Below, piece by piece: positions 43,824 to 52,349 of a stretch of DNA of 64,000 bases; position 1 is the first letter of the stretch; each line of letters begins with the position of its first letter. The notes under the pieces are model-generated. The model was not told where the DNA came from, did not search any database, and worked only from the letters and a program-made list of their open reading frames with translations. The position numbers and the translations under genes are program-made. Source of the stretch: Streptomyces tendae (GTDB taxonomy: Bacteria > Actinomycetota > Actinomycetes > Streptomycetales > Streptomycetaceae); assembly GCF_014650435.1 (NCBI RefSeq), contig NZ_BMUY01000005.1, forward strand, positions 248,001 to 312,000, given 5' to 3'.

Positions 43824-44584
43824 CAGAGGGCCTCTCTCGTGAAGTGGTCGTCAAGGGAGGTGGTCGAGAGGGTGTGGAAGAAGTCGTCGACGGCGATCAG
43901 GCCGGGAGGGCGCCGCGGCAGACGCTGGGCAAGGGCCAGGGCGGTGCGGGCCACGGCGCCCAGCGAGGTCACCTGGTGGTGCACGGTGAGGGCTTCGTCG
44001 GCGCCCCAGGTCCAGGTGATCGAGTGTTCGCTGACCTCCGGGCCTCCGCGCCGGAGCCCCAGTTCGGCCTCCGGCTGGCCGCCGCCGTCCGTCCAGGCGG
44101 TGGCGAGTCGTTCGGCCGTCGCACTGACCCGGGCCGCCTTGCGGGCCGGGTGCCGGTCCAGGACGTCCACGTGGGGGGCCGTGAAGTGGTGGACGCCGGC
44201 AACCAGGCCGGCCAGCCTGCGCTGCAGGTAGCTGCCGAACGAGAGGTTGGCGGCCTCGAGCACGGGCACCGCGGCGGCGACCTCGTCGAGCAGTGCCGAG
44301 TGCCGCTCCCGCAGGTGGGAGACGCACTCGAGCAGTGGCACACCGCGCTGGAGGCAGTACGCGGCGACTTCGGGGAAGCCGCCGGGGGCGCCGGCGTCGA
44401 TGAGGACGTCGGGCACGGATTCGACCGTCCACCCGGTACTCGCCCGTGCCCGCAGGCTCACCGGGACGCCCGCGTCCGCGCAGGCCCGCAGCAGCGCGCC
44501 GCCGAGCCGTCCCGCACCGACGATGCCCACCGTGAGGGGTGGGTCGCCGTGCAGGGGGGCGGATGCCGCCGCGTCAGGCGGCAT
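43823..44584 (-). CDS. DapB-like NAD(P)-dependent reductase, divergent
   Basis: 253 residues. N-terminal Rossmann motif VGIVGAGRLGGALL; then VLIDAGAPGGFPEVAAYCLQ, the loop AANLSFGSYLQ (compare the PNFS loop of DapB), and DRHPARKAARVSATA, which lines up with the catalytic HHxxKxDAPSGTA of dihydrodipicolinate reductase: one His, the Lys, Ser and Thr remain. RRGGPEVSEHSITW and LTVHHQVTSLGAVA continue the DapB C-domain pattern. Probably reduces an imine or enamine related to, but not the same as, dihydrodipicolinate. ATG 44584 overlaps the carrier-protein gene by 11 bp. Confidence 0.6.
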   Translation of the reverse strand: MPPDAAASAPLHGDPPLTVGIVGAGRLGGALLRACADAGVPVSLRARASTGWTVESVPDVLIDAGAPGGFPEVAAYCLQRGVPLLECVSHLRERHSALLDEVAAAVPVLEAANLSFGSYLQRRLAGLVAGVHHFTAPHVDVLDRHPARKAARVSATAERLATAWTDGGGQPEAELGLRRGGPEVSEHSITWTWGADEALTVHHQVTSLGAVARTALALAQRLPRRPPGLIAVDDFFHTLSTTSLDDHFTREAL

Positions 44585-44843
44585 CGGAGCCGAGCTCGGT
44601 CAGGACGGCGGCGACGATGCCGTCCACCGTGCCGAGCGCCTCGGCTCCTTCGTCGGCGTCCAGGTAGGCGCCGAACTCGTTCTCGATGGCGTCGAGCAGT
44701 CGGATGTAGGAGAGCGAGGTGTAGTTGACGGCTTCCAGTACACCTCCGTGCGCCTCGATGTCCGAGACGCTGATGTCACCTTCGTGGGACGAGATGATCA
44801 GGCGGATCACGCCCTCACGTATCTGCTGCGGGCCGGCGGACAT
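44574..44843 (-). CDS. Acyl/peptidyl carrier protein with TSL phosphopantetheine site
   Basis: 89 residues from ATG 44843 with GGAG seven nt upstream. The helical carrier-protein pattern is clear: IREGVIRLIISSHEGD, then NYTSLSYIRLLDAIENEFG, where Ser is the expected phosphopantetheine site but the usual Asp before it is Thr. The C-terminal helix is VDGIVAAVLTEL. It should carry the intermediate as a thioester, loaded by the adenylate-forming ligase encoded 107 bp upstream. Confidence 0.85.
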   Translation of the reverse strand: MSAGPQQIREGVIRLIISSHEGDISVSDIEAHGGVLEAVNYTSLSYIRLLDAIENEFGAYLDADEGAEALGTVDGIVAAVLTELGSDAA

Positions 44844-44950
44844 GACTGACTCCTCGGAATGGGGCCGATGGGCTTCGCCGTCGGTCGCGGATACCGCCCG
44901 GGCGGGTGCCAGGGACAGTGGTGTGGAGCGAGCGGGACGCTTCGGCGGGC

Positions 44951-46372
44951 TCAGGAGGTGCCCGTGTCGAAGAGGCTCCGCAGTTCGTGGAGCACCGGCT
45001 TGCCGATCACCGTGGTGGGGATGGCGTCGACGACCCGGATCAGTGTGGGGACCTTGTGGGCGGCCAGGTTGTCGCGGATCCGCAGGCGTACCTCGCCGGC
45101 GTCCAGCCCTTCGCGCAGCACGAGTACGGCGGCTACGGCGGGCTCGCCGTGCCGGTCGGGAACTTCGAGGACCACGGCCTGTTCCACGCCGGGTACGGCA
45201 CTGACGGCGTTGCCGACCTCGGCCGGGTCGACCTTGCGGCCGCCCACGTTGATCATCCGGTTGGAGCGGCCGGTGAGCACCAGTTCCCCGTCCTCCAGAT
45301 GCCCGCGGTCCCCCGTGCTGTAGTGGCCGCCGTCGTCGATCCGGCTCTCCAGGAGGCCGGGGGCGTTGAGGTAGCGGGTGGCCATCGAGGCACTGCGCAC
45401 GTGGACGGCCCCGTCCCGGTCGACGACTTCCCGGGCCTGGATGTCCACTCCCGGCAGCGGGCGGCCCAGACTCCGCGCCGAGGTGGCGGTGGAGTACGTC
45501 AGCGGTCCGGCCTCGGCGACACCGTAGTAGTTGCCCATCGGGACTCCGGTCAGTTCGGTGAACCGCTTCTTGGTGTCCGCGCGCAGCGGAGCGCCGGAGG
45601 AGATGGCGACGCGGACGGAGGCGAAGTCCGCGCGGCCGGTGCCGGTGCGGACGAAGGAGTCGTAGAGGGCGGGGAAGGCGACCAGCCGGGTGGCCTGCGT
45701 TTCGGCGACGAGCCGACGGATCCGGCCGCTGGTCGGCAGCCCGTGCGACAGGTGCAGCTGCGCGCCGACCAGGAAGCTGGACAGGAGGGAGGTGTTGAAG
45801 GCCAGCCCGTTGGACAGGCCCGCGCAGCACAGGATGCGATCGTCGGCCGACATGGCGGTTCCCGCCGCCCAGTTCTCGGCCGCCGCGCGCACCGATCGGC
45901 CCGAGAACTCCAGGCAGTTGGGCCTGCCCGTGGTGCCGGAGGTGAAGCGGCAGACCTCGGTGTCGGGATGCAGCTGGTGACGGCGCTCGGCGCTACGGCG
46001 GTGCGTGGCGGTCAGGCCCGGCAGAGCGGGGACCGCGTCGCCTGCCGTGTCCCGGTCGTGGAGGAGCAGGTCGAGCGAGCAGTCCTCGTGGATACGATCC
46101 AGTTCGCCGTCACCGGCCGAGGCGTCGACCAGGAACGGGACTGCCCCCGCGTGCAGGATGCCCAGGTAGGCGGTCACCCACGTGGTGCTGTTGCGGGCGG
46201 CCAGGCCGATTCGGGGGCGGTCGTCCACGGATCGAGTACCGCTGAGCCACTCGGCAGCACGCAGGCTCCGCTGGTGCAGGGCGCGGTGGTCGACCGAGGA
46301 GTCGGGGCCGGACAGCGCCGGGCTGTCCGCGTACTGGTCGGCGCACCGGGCGAACGCGGCGGCGAGGATCAT
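44951..46372 (-). CDS. AMP-dependent acyl/aminoacyl ligase (ANL superfamily)
   Basis: 473 residues, shorter than usual at the N-terminus. ANL core motifs: CRFTSGTTGRPNCLEFS (P-loop A3), NYYGVAEAGPLTYS (A5), YSTGDRGHLEDGELVLTGR (A7-A8), NRMINVGGRKVDPAEV and catalytic Lys in TTVIGKPVLHEL (A10). It activates a carboxylic or amino acid as an adenylate and transfers it to a thiol, probably that of the carrier protein next in the operon. Its ATG overlaps the upstream gene's stop by 4 bp. Substrate not predictable. Confidence 0.9.
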   Translation of the reverse strand: MILAAAFARCADQYADSPALSGPDSSVDHRALHQRSLRAAEWLSGTRSVDDRPRIGLAARNSTTWVTAYLGILHAGAVPFLVDASAGDGELDRIHEDCSLDLLLHDRDTAGDAVPALPGLTATHRRSAERRHQLHPDTEVCRFTSGTTGRPNCLEFSGRSVRAAAENWAAGTAMSADDRILCCAGLSNGLAFNTSLLSSFLVGAQLHLSHGLPTSGRIRRLVAETQATRLVAFPALYDSFVRTGTGRADFASVRVAISSGAPLRADTKKRFTELTGVPMGNYYGVAEAGPLTYSTATSARSLGRPLPGVDIQAREVVDRDGAVHVRSASMATRYLNAPGLLESRIDDGGHYSTGDRGHLEDGELVLTGRSNRMINVGGRKVDPAEVGNAVSAVPGVEQAVVLEVPDRHGEPAVAAVLVLREGLDAGEVRLRIRDNLAAHKVPTLIRVVDAIPTTVIGKPVLHELRSLFDTGTS

Positions 46373-47727
46373 GAGCGCTCATTCTGTGCGTAGGCGACCG
46401 CGAGGCGGTCGAGCTTCGGGGCGTCAGGTGTGTCCAAGCCCATGGCGACCGCGTACACCACGTCGTGATCGGCGGGCAGGTCGGCCAGCCGCTGCCATCG
46501 CTCACTGTCGAACCCACCGACACCCGTGACCGCGAGGTCGCGCCGGGCCGCTTCCAGGCAGACCAGTTGAGCCAGTGCCCCGGCGTGGTAGAGCACCGTC
46601 CACATCTGTGAGCCGCCCGCCCCGTCGATGAGCGAGGCGGTGGGCGCGTGCAGCAGCAGTACTGCCGACGTGTCGGCCAGATGACGCTGAGCCATGAAGG
46701 CTTCGGTGACCGATTCGTTGGGCAGCGCGGGGACCCAGCGGATGTCGAGGCCGGTCGGCCGGGCCAACTCGCCTTGACTGTCTTGCTCTTGCCGTATCAC
46801 CAGGGTGGCGTGGGGCGGGGTTCCTTCACCGGGCAGCAGGTCGTGGAAGAGGGACAGCGCCCGGTCGACGGTGCCGTGTATGTCTCGCACCGGGACGGTG
46901 CCGGGCGCGAAGCCGGTGGCCGACCGACGGCTGTGGAACGCCGACCGCGGCACGAGAGGTGCCCTGCCCCTGCGCCGTACGGCCGACGGCAGAGAGCCGG
47001 CCCCTCCCGGCGGGCCGGCCGCGGCCCCTTCGGAATCGGTGACGAGTGACTCCCAGCAGAGCCGCTCCAGCCAGTGTGGCTGCCGGCGCAGCGAGGGCTC
47101 CCGGGTGGCGCGGGCATCGCTCACTGTCCAGCAGGACGGTTCGGCACCGGGGCCGCTGCCGCCCGGCACCGCGGTGACGGCCAGCGCGGAGTGGACCTCC
47201 GCGCACTCGCCGTACTCTGTGACCAGGGGCTCGAAACCCGGCGGGCGCCGGCGCAGCACGACACTCGCGCCGAGGCTGTCGGCCGCCAGGACAAGGTTCA
47301 GGTGCAGGTGCGCCGTGTCCAGCTGGGTGTAGAGGTAGCCCCGGTCGCCGTACTTTCGCATGGACAGCCAAGGCCGGGTGGCCAGCACGATGACCGCGCC
47401 GTCCTCGGGGACGGCGAGCGCTGCTCGGCAGAGCGCCTCGTCGACTTGGGGTCCGCGGCTGAGCAACTGACAGAGCCGTCGCCCCGGATCGGTCTGGTAG
47501 AGGCCGATCGCACCCGCGTCGTCCCTGGTCAGGATGTAGCACTCGTAGGGGTAGGTGGCGCCGGCCGAGGGCACCGCCCGGCGCGAGCCGTCCGTACCGA
47601 TCATGCCCAGGTCGAGTACCGCCAGGCCGGTGCGCAGTCCCGCGGCGGGCGTGAGAGCGGGCGACCGTCCGGACTGTGCGGAGTCGACCGCCATCCGTGT
47701 CCAGAGCGGTATTGCACGGACTTCCAT
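46369..47727 (-). CDS. SagB-type FMN-dependent dehydrogenase, two nitroreductase-like halves
   Basis: 452 residues from ATG 47727 (GGAG nine nt upstream). First half: RRAVPSAGATYPYECYIL (SagB-type flavin motif), GLYQTDPGRRLCQLL and YTQLDTAHLHLNLVLAADSL. Second half: HSRRSATGFAPGTVPV, SAVLLLHAPTASLIDGAGG and TVLYHAGALAQLVCLEAARR. SagB/McbC relatives oxidise azolines or similar heterocycles with FMN. Here there is no cyclodehydratase or ribosomal precursor, so the substrate may be carrier-bound. First gene of the leftward operon. Confidence 0.82.
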   Translation of the reverse strand: MEVRAIPLWTRMAVDSAQSGRSPALTPAAGLRTGLAVLDLGMIGTDGSRRAVPSAGATYPYECYILTRDDAGAIGLYQTDPGRRLCQLLSRGPQVDEALCRAALAVPEDGAVIVLATRPWLSMRKYGDRGYLYTQLDTAHLHLNLVLAADSLGASVVLRRRPPGFEPLVTEYGECAEVHSALAVTAVPGGSGPGAEPSCWTVSDARATREPSLRRQPHWLERLCWESLVTDSEGAAAGPPGGAGSLPSAVRRRGRAPLVPRSAFHSRRSATGFAPGTVPVRDIHGTVDRALSLFHDLLPGEGTPPHATLVIRQEQDSQGELARPTGLDIRWVPALPNESVTEAFMAQRHLADTSAVLLLHAPTASLIDGAGGSQMWTVLYHAGALAQLVCLEAARRDLAVTGVGGFDSERWQRLADLPADHDVVYAVAMGLDTPDAPKLDRLAVAYAQNERS

Positions 47728-47821
47728 CGTGATCTGCTCCTCGATTCCTTGGGATGCAGCCCTGCGGCCCGGCGGCCCGGATGCCGACCCAGAAGCTGGC
47801 GTCACACCGAGACTGACGCAA

Positions 47822-47872
47822 ATTATGCACAGAAGCTAGCAAAATAAGGATGGTTAGGAGGTCAGTTTTGCT
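47822..47872 (-). promoter_or_regulatory. Promoter and operator-like repeat of the leftward operon
   Basis: -10 CATAAT (47827-47822, minus strand) with a poor -35. Immediately upstream, inverted arms AGCAAAA (47838-47844) and TTTTGCT (47866-47872), 28 bp apart centre to centre. The 378-bp gap (47728-48105) is the most AT-rich part of the window and no convincing gene is seen in it. Confidence 0.45.
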
Positions 47873-47910
47873 GGTCTCTCTGCCCAGGCTCCTTCCGTGA
47901 CGCGCGCACC

Positions 47911-47931
47911 TTTGGGGTGATTCGACCCAAA
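47911..47931. promoter_or_regulatory. Inverted repeat in the cluster control region
   Basis: TTTGGG (47911-47916) and CCCAAA (47926-47931), 9 bp apart, between the two divergent biosynthetic operons. A regulator site is possible; no regulator gene is adjacent. Confidence 0.35.
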
Positions 47932-48020
47932 ACCCCCATAAGTGAACCGGGGGGCAGACGGGTTGCCTGCATGAGCCATCACATTCATCAGCTTCATGTT
48001 AGAAACTTCAGCGTCAACTG

Positions 48021-48050
48021 TTGAGAAATTGCCATACCTCGCGCCATTCT
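48021..48050 (+). promoter_or_regulatory. Promoter of the rightward operon
   Basis: -35 TTGAGA (48021-48026), 18-bp spacer, -10 CATTCT (48045-48050), giving a leader of about 50 nt before GTG 48106. Confidence 0.45.
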
Positions 48051-48105
48051 TGAGCCCGCTCACGGCGGGACACCTCGGCGAGCAGGACGAAGAGGAAGAG
48101 GACAG

Positions 48106-49527
48106 GTGACAGACCCAACGACCGCCCGCGTGCGGTTCCACGAGGGCCACTCCCGTACCGGGCCGATGACCTGGGGCCAGCGCGCCATCTGGGAGGTGAT
48201 CCGCTGGCTGCCGCCCGACGACGACTCGCTGAACCAGCTCGGCTGGGCTCCGGTCGGCTCCGCCACCGTGGCCCAGGTGTGCGACATGGTCCGACTGCTC
48301 GTGGAGCGGCACGAGTCCCTGCGTACGACCTACACCGAACACGACGGCGGCCTGGTGCAGCACGTCGCGGCCTCGGGCGAGATCGAGTTCCTGCTCTGCG
48401 AACTCGAACCGGGTGACCTGGCGCAGGCCGTCGCCCCGCTCGGCGAGCGGATCCGGGCAGGTGCCTTCGACAACGCCGCCGGACTGCCGCTGCGTGCGGC
48501 GATCGGGTTGCGCGCGGGCGTACCGGCCGCCGTGGCGATCGCCGCGAGCCACCTGGCGGTCGACGGCTGGAGTTTCCAGATCGTCATGGACGAACTGCGT
48601 GCCGTACTCGCCGCAGGCCCGGACGGCCCGGCGGGTCTGCGCGAGCGTTCGCGACAACCCGTCGACCGGGCCGGGTTCGAGACGTCCGAAGCCGGCGCCC
48701 GGCGCGAGAAGCGCACGCTGGACTACTGGGCGCGCCAGGCGAGCACCGTTCCCGCGAGCATGCTGGCGGCCACCTCGACGCCGCAGCAGCTCGACCGGGA
48801 CTGGGCGCAGATCGACTCGCCCGCCCTGGCACTGGCCGCCCATGCGCTGGCCGGACGCAGCCGCTGCAACACGGCCACAGCCCTGCTCGGTTCGACCGCG
48901 CTGCTGCTGGCCTCCTACCTCGGTGAACCCGAAGCCGCGCTGCGGGTCATCGTGTCGACCCGCTTCAAGCCCGAGGACGAGGAGTTCGTCGGGGCCTTCA
49001 ATCAGAACGCGATCGTCCGCCTGCACGTCAAGGACGAGTCCACCGAGCAGTTCCTCTCCGGTGCCGCCCGGACCGCGTTGAACGCCTACCGGCACTCGGA
49101 GGCCTGCCCGGTGAGGATGGAGGAGCAGCTGGAGGAGATCGCCCGCCGGCGCGGTATCACCCCCGGCGGCTACTGCTTCTTCAACGACATCCGCTTCAGC
49201 GCCGAGGAGCGAAACGCCCCGCCGCCCGAGATCGACCCTCTGAAGCTGTCCACCCAGTTGGACGAGGCCCTCGCCCGTACCCGTCTGACCCGTCTGGACA
49301 ATGCGGGCCGGCAGTCCGGGGCCAAGTTCTTCCTCTTCCTCGACGGACTGCGCGAGTCCTGCGCGCTCACCCTGTGCACCGACCCGCGTTTCCTGCCCGC
49401 CTCCGCCGGCGACTTCCTGCAGGAGCTCGAGCGCCTGATGGTGCGGGCGGCCCAAAGCCCCGGCACCCCCGTGGGTGAACTGGCCGACCGGTTGCGACGC
49501 CGGCAGCGGGGAGCCCACCATGACTGA
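48106..49527 (+). CDS. Free-standing NRPS condensation-domain protein
   Basis: 473 residues from GTG 48106 with GAGGAAGAGGA upstream. Condensation fold: N-terminal MTWGQRAIWEVIRWLP (C1), LVERHESLRTTYTE (C2) and ASHLAVDGWS, the HHxxxDG motif with the first His changed to Ser and the catalytic second His kept. Then EEFVGAFNQNAIVRL (C5-like) and YCFFNDIRFS. No adenylation or carrier domain is attached. It could join the carrier-bound acyl group to an amine or alcohol in trans, releasing the product. Its stop overlaps the exporter gene by 8 bp, tying synthesis to export. Confidence 0.85.
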   Translation: MTDPTTARVRFHEGHSRTGPMTWGQRAIWEVIRWLPPDDDSLNQLGWAPVGSATVAQVCDMVRLLVERHESLRTTYTEHDGGLVQHVAASGEIEFLLCELEPGDLAQAVAPLGERIRAGAFDNAAGLPLRAAIGLRAGVPAAVAIAASHLAVDGWSFQIVMDELRAVLAAGPDGPAGLRERSRQPVDRAGFETSEAGARREKRTLDYWARQASTVPASMLAATSTPQQLDRDWAQIDSPALALAAHALAGRSRCNTATALLGSTALLLASYLGEPEAALRVIVSTRFKPEDEEFVGAFNQNAIVRLHVKDESTEQFLSGAARTALNAYRHSEACPVRMEEQLEEIARRRGITPGGYCFFNDIRFSAEERNAPPPEIDPLKLSTQLDEALARTRLTRLDNAGRQSGAKFFLFLDGLRESCALTLCTDPRFLPASAGDFLQELERLMVRAAQSPGTPVGELADRLRRRQRGAHHD

Positions 49528-50500
49528 GACCACGAGGCAGCCACAGGGCACGGTGCCGGAGCAGGCTGCCATGATCCGCGCGCGGGGACTGCAAAAGCGC
49601 TACGGGGCGGCTCGCGGTGAAGGGTTCACCGCGGTCGCGGGCATCGACTTCGAAGTCCGTCCCGGGGAGGCGTTCGGGATCCTGGGCGCCAACGGCGCCG
49701 GGAAGTCCTCGACCATGCGCATGATCGCGTGCACCTCGCCCTCCACCGGCGGGAGCCTCGACGTGCTCGGGCTCGACGCACGGACCGAGGGCGCCCGGAT
49801 TCGCGCCCGGATCGGCGTGGTCCCGCAGGACGACACCGTGGACGTCGAACTGACGGTCAGGGAGAACCTGTTGATCTACGGGCGCTACTTCGGGCTCCCG
49901 AAGGCCGAGATCCGCAGGCGGGCCACGGAACTCCTCGACTTCGCCCGGCTCACCGACAAGGCGGACGAGCGGGTCGAGGCACTGTCCGGCGGCATGCGGC
50001 GACGACTGACGATAGCCAGGGCACTCATCAACGAGCCCGAGATCGTCCTGCTGGACGAGCCCACCACCGGCCTCGACCCGCAGGCACGCCACCTGCTCTG
50101 GGAGCGGCTGTTCCAGCTCAAGGACGACGGCATCACGCTCATCCTCACCACCCACTACATGGACGAGGCCGAGCAGTTGTGCGACCGGCTCGTGGTGATG
50201 GACGGCGGTCTGATCGTCACCGAGGGGTCACCCGGCGGACTGATCGAGCGGTACTGCACCAGGGAGGTGCTCGAACTGCGCTTCGGCCCGGGCGAGCGCG
50301 AGGCCATGACGGACAAGGCCCGGGGCCTGGTGGAGCGGATCGAGGAACTGCCCGACCGCATCCTTCTCTACACCGACGAGGGGGAGGCCACCCTGGCGGC
50401 CGCCCACGCGCGCGGCGTCGTCCCGCTGACCGCCCTGACCCGCAGGGCGAGCCTGGAGGACGTCTTCCTCACCCTGACGGGCCGCAGCCTGGTCGACTGA
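49520..50500 (+). CDS. DrrA-type ABC transporter ATP-binding protein
   Basis: 326 residues from ATG 49520, overlapping the condensation gene by 8 bp. GANGAGKSST (Walker A), SGGMRRRLTIARALI (signature), IVLLDEPTTGLDPQ (Walker B) and LILTTHYMDEAEQLC (switch His). The C-terminal extension, ending RRASLEDVFLTLTGRSL, is typical of drug-resistance DrrA proteins. Energises the two ABC-2 permeases that follow. Likely exports the cluster product and gives self-resistance. Confidence 0.93.
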   Translation: MTETTRQPQGTVPEQAAMIRARGLQKRYGAARGEGFTAVAGIDFEVRPGEAFGILGANGAGKSSTMRMIACTSPSTGGSLDVLGLDARTEGARIRARIGVVPQDDTVDVELTVRENLLIYGRYFGLPKAEIRRRATELLDFARLTDKADERVEALSGGMRRRLTIARALINEPEIVLLDEPTTGLDPQARHLLWERLFQLKDDGITLILTTHYMDEAEQLCDRLVVMDGGLIVTEGSPGGLIERYCTREVLELRFGPGEREAMTDKARGLVERIEELPDRILLYTDEGEATLAAAHARGVVPLTALTRRASLEDVFLTLTGRSLVD

Positions 50501-50549
50501 TGCGTCGCCGTCCCCGCCCACCATCCAGGCGCCGCCACGGAGAGTACCG

Positions 50550-51371
50550 ATGACCACGCATGCCTCCCGCTCCCTCGTCCCGCCCGGCCGCACCCGCACG
50601 GTCCCGCCCGCCCTGCACGAGTTCGCCTACTGGCTGCATCGCTACCGCCGCACCTGGCGCGGGACCGTGGTGCTGAACGTGGCCAACCCGCTGCTGTTCC
50701 TGACCGGCATCGGCGCGGGACTGGGCAGTCTTGTCAACCACAACAACAGTGCCGCCCTGGGCGGCCTGTCGTACCTGGCCTTCCTCACTCCCGGCCTGCT
50801 CGCCGCCTCGGCCATGCAAACCGCCTACATCGACTCGGCCCACCCCGTCCACCAGTCGGTGCAGGCCAAAGGGCACTACTGGGCGGCGAGTGCCACACCG
50901 ATGTCTCCCGTCGACATCTACTACGGTCACCTGCTGTTCAACGTCTTCAAGGTGACGCTCTCCGCAACGGCGTTCACGGCGGTGGCGGCGGCCTTCGGCG
51001 CCGTCGACGCGCTGCGTGCTCCCCTCGTGGTGGCCGCGACACTGCTGGTCGGAGCCGCGTTCGCCGCGCCGTCCGCCGCCTGGGCGGTGACCGCGAAACG
51101 CCAGCCCACGGTACTCGCGGTACTCCGGTTCGGCGTGATGCCGATGTTCATGTTCTCCGGCACCTTCTTCCCTCTGACGCAGCTGCCCGGCTGGCTCCAG
51201 CCCGTGGTGCAGGCGACGCCGCTGTGGCACGGGGTCGAGCTGTGCCGTACGGCGGCGCTCGGCACCGGCACCGCGGCCGGCACCGCTCTCCACGTCGGCT
51301 ACCTGACCGTGCTGGCCGTGGTCGGTCTGCTGCTCGGGCGGCGCACCTATCAGCGGCACCTGCACTCCTGA
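50550..51371 (+). CDS. ABC-2 type permease
   Basis: 273 residues, six hydrophobic segments, ABC2_membrane type: LNVANPLLFLTGIGAGLGSL, GLSYLAFLTPGLLAASAMQT, PVDIYYGHLLFNVFKVTLS and FSGTFFPLTQLPGWLQPVVQ. GGAGAG precedes ATG 50550. One of two paralogous permeases encoded in tandem, so the exporter is probably heterodimeric in its membrane part. The stop lies inside the first unit of an 18-bp tandem repeat. Confidence 0.9.
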   Translation: MTTHASRSLVPPGRTRTVPPALHEFAYWLHRYRRTWRGTVVLNVANPLLFLTGIGAGLGSLVNHNNSAALGGLSYLAFLTPGLLAASAMQTAYIDSAHPVHQSVQAKGHYWAASATPMSPVDIYYGHLLFNVFKVTLSATAFTAVAAAFGAVDALRAPLVVAATLLVGAAFAAPSAAWAVTAKRQPTVLAVLRFGVMPMFMFSGTFFPLTQLPGWLQPVVQATPLWHGVELCRTAALGTGTAAGTALHVGYLTVLAVVGLLLGRRTYQRHLHS

Positions 51372-51436
51372 CCGACAGCACTCTCCTGACCGGCAGCACT
51401 CTCCTGACCGACAGCACTCACCTGACCACCCGCACT
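51365..51436. repeat. 18-bp tandem repeat, four units, between the permease genes
   Basis: CTCCTGACCGACAGCACT at 51365-51382, near-identical copies at 51383-51400 and 51401-51418, and a diverged copy at 51419-51436. Each unit contains TGA, so the array cannot be read through in the permease frame. It fills almost the whole intercistronic gap. Confidence 0.85.
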
Positions 51437-51459
51437 CACCCCTGAAAGGCAGGGATCCC

Positions 51460-52275
51460 ATGTCGGCCGTGCTGGGCCCGCATGTCTCCGCTCGTCCCGA
51501 ACTAGCCCTGCGCTCCGGGGGCGCCCTGGCGATGGTCGAGCGAAATCTCATGATCTACCGGCATACCTGGCTGCTTCTGGTGGCAGAGATCTTCGAGCCG
51601 GTGCTCTATCTCCTCGCCTTCGGCGTCGGCATCGGCGGACTGGTCGGCAACGTACCGGGGCTCGCCGACACCGATGTGCGCTACGCGGAGTTCGTCGCTC
51701 CCGCCCTGCTCGCCACCACGGCGATGAACGGCGCGATGAACGAGACGACGTTCAACCTGTTCAACAAGCTGAAGACGAACCACACCTACGAGTCGATCCT
51801 GACAACGCCGATGACGGTGCGCGGCGTGGCACTGGGCGAGGTCTGCTGGGCTCTGCTGCGCGGTGCTCTGGTGACGGTCGGGTTCCTCGTGGCCGTGACC
51901 GTCTTCGGCCTGGTGCACAGTCCGCTGGTGCTGCTGGTGATACCCGGCGCCCTCCTTGTCGGCTTCACCTTCGCGGCGCTGGGCCTGGCCGTGGTGACCT
52001 ACCTGCGGGACTGGCAGGACTTCCAGTACATCCAGTTGGCCATGCTGCCGATGTTCCTGTTCGCCACCACCTTCTATCCCCTGGACGTCTACCCCCGTCC
52101 GGTCCAGCTACTGGTGGAGTGCCTGCCGCTCTACCAGAGCATCGAGCTGATCCGGCAGCCCTCGCTGGGCGAGTTCGGCGTCGGGCTGCTGCTCCCGGCC
52201 GCCTATCTGCTCGCGGTGGGCGGCCTCGCCCTCATGCTCGCGTTCCGCCGGCTGGACCGGGCCCTGCGCAGCTGA
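51460..52275 (+). CDS. ABC-2 type permease
   Basis: 271 residues with six hydrophobic segments and the DrrB-like pattern: NLMIYRHTWLLLVAEIFEPV, VLYLLAFGVGIGGLVGNVPG, FVAPALLATTAMNGAMNETT, YESILTTPMTVRGVALGEV and FLFATTFYPLDVYPRPVQLL. AAAGGCAGGG precedes ATG 51460. Partner of the preceding permease and ATPase. A double terminator ends the operon. Confidence 0.92.
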   Translation: MSAVLGPHVSARPELALRSGGALAMVERNLMIYRHTWLLLVAEIFEPVLYLLAFGVGIGGLVGNVPGLADTDVRYAEFVAPALLATTAMNGAMNETTFNLFNKLKTNHTYESILTTPMTVRGVALGEVCWALLRGALVTVGFLVAVTVFGLVHSPLVLLVIPGALLVGFTFAALGLAVVTYLRDWQDFQYIQLAMLPMFLFATTFYPLDVYPRPVQLLVECLPLYQSIELIRQPSLGEFGVGLLLPAAYLLAVGGLALMLAFRRLDRALRS

Positions 52276-52296
52276 GTAACCGCCTTCCACGCATGA

Positions 52297-52335
52297 GGCA
52301 GGCCCGATCACCGGTTGTCGGTGATCGGGCCTGCC
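52297..52335. terminator. Intrinsic terminator 1 of a tandem pair
   Basis: GGCAGGCCCGATCACCG (52297-52313) and its exact complement 52319-52335: 17-bp stem, 5-nt loop. Confidence 0.88.
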
Positions 52336-52349
52336 GCTTCTCATGAAGC

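Noticed and set aside
47854..48000. A 47-codon leftward frame (residues about 20-33 TYGGFGSNHPKGAR) upstream of the SagB-type gene, considered as a RiPP precursor.
   Set aside because: Third-position GC is only about 60 percent, no ribosome site precedes its ATG, and no RiPP cyclase or protease is present. More likely promoter DNA.
47971..48024. A 17-codon rightward frame encoding a His-rich peptide ending in Cys, in the cluster control region.
   Set aside because: Weak ribosome site and AT-rich context that overlaps the predicted promoter; chance frame most likely.
51365..51436. The regular repeats were considered as a CRISPR array.
   Set aside because: Units are contiguous without spacers and no cas genes are present; a minisatellite.
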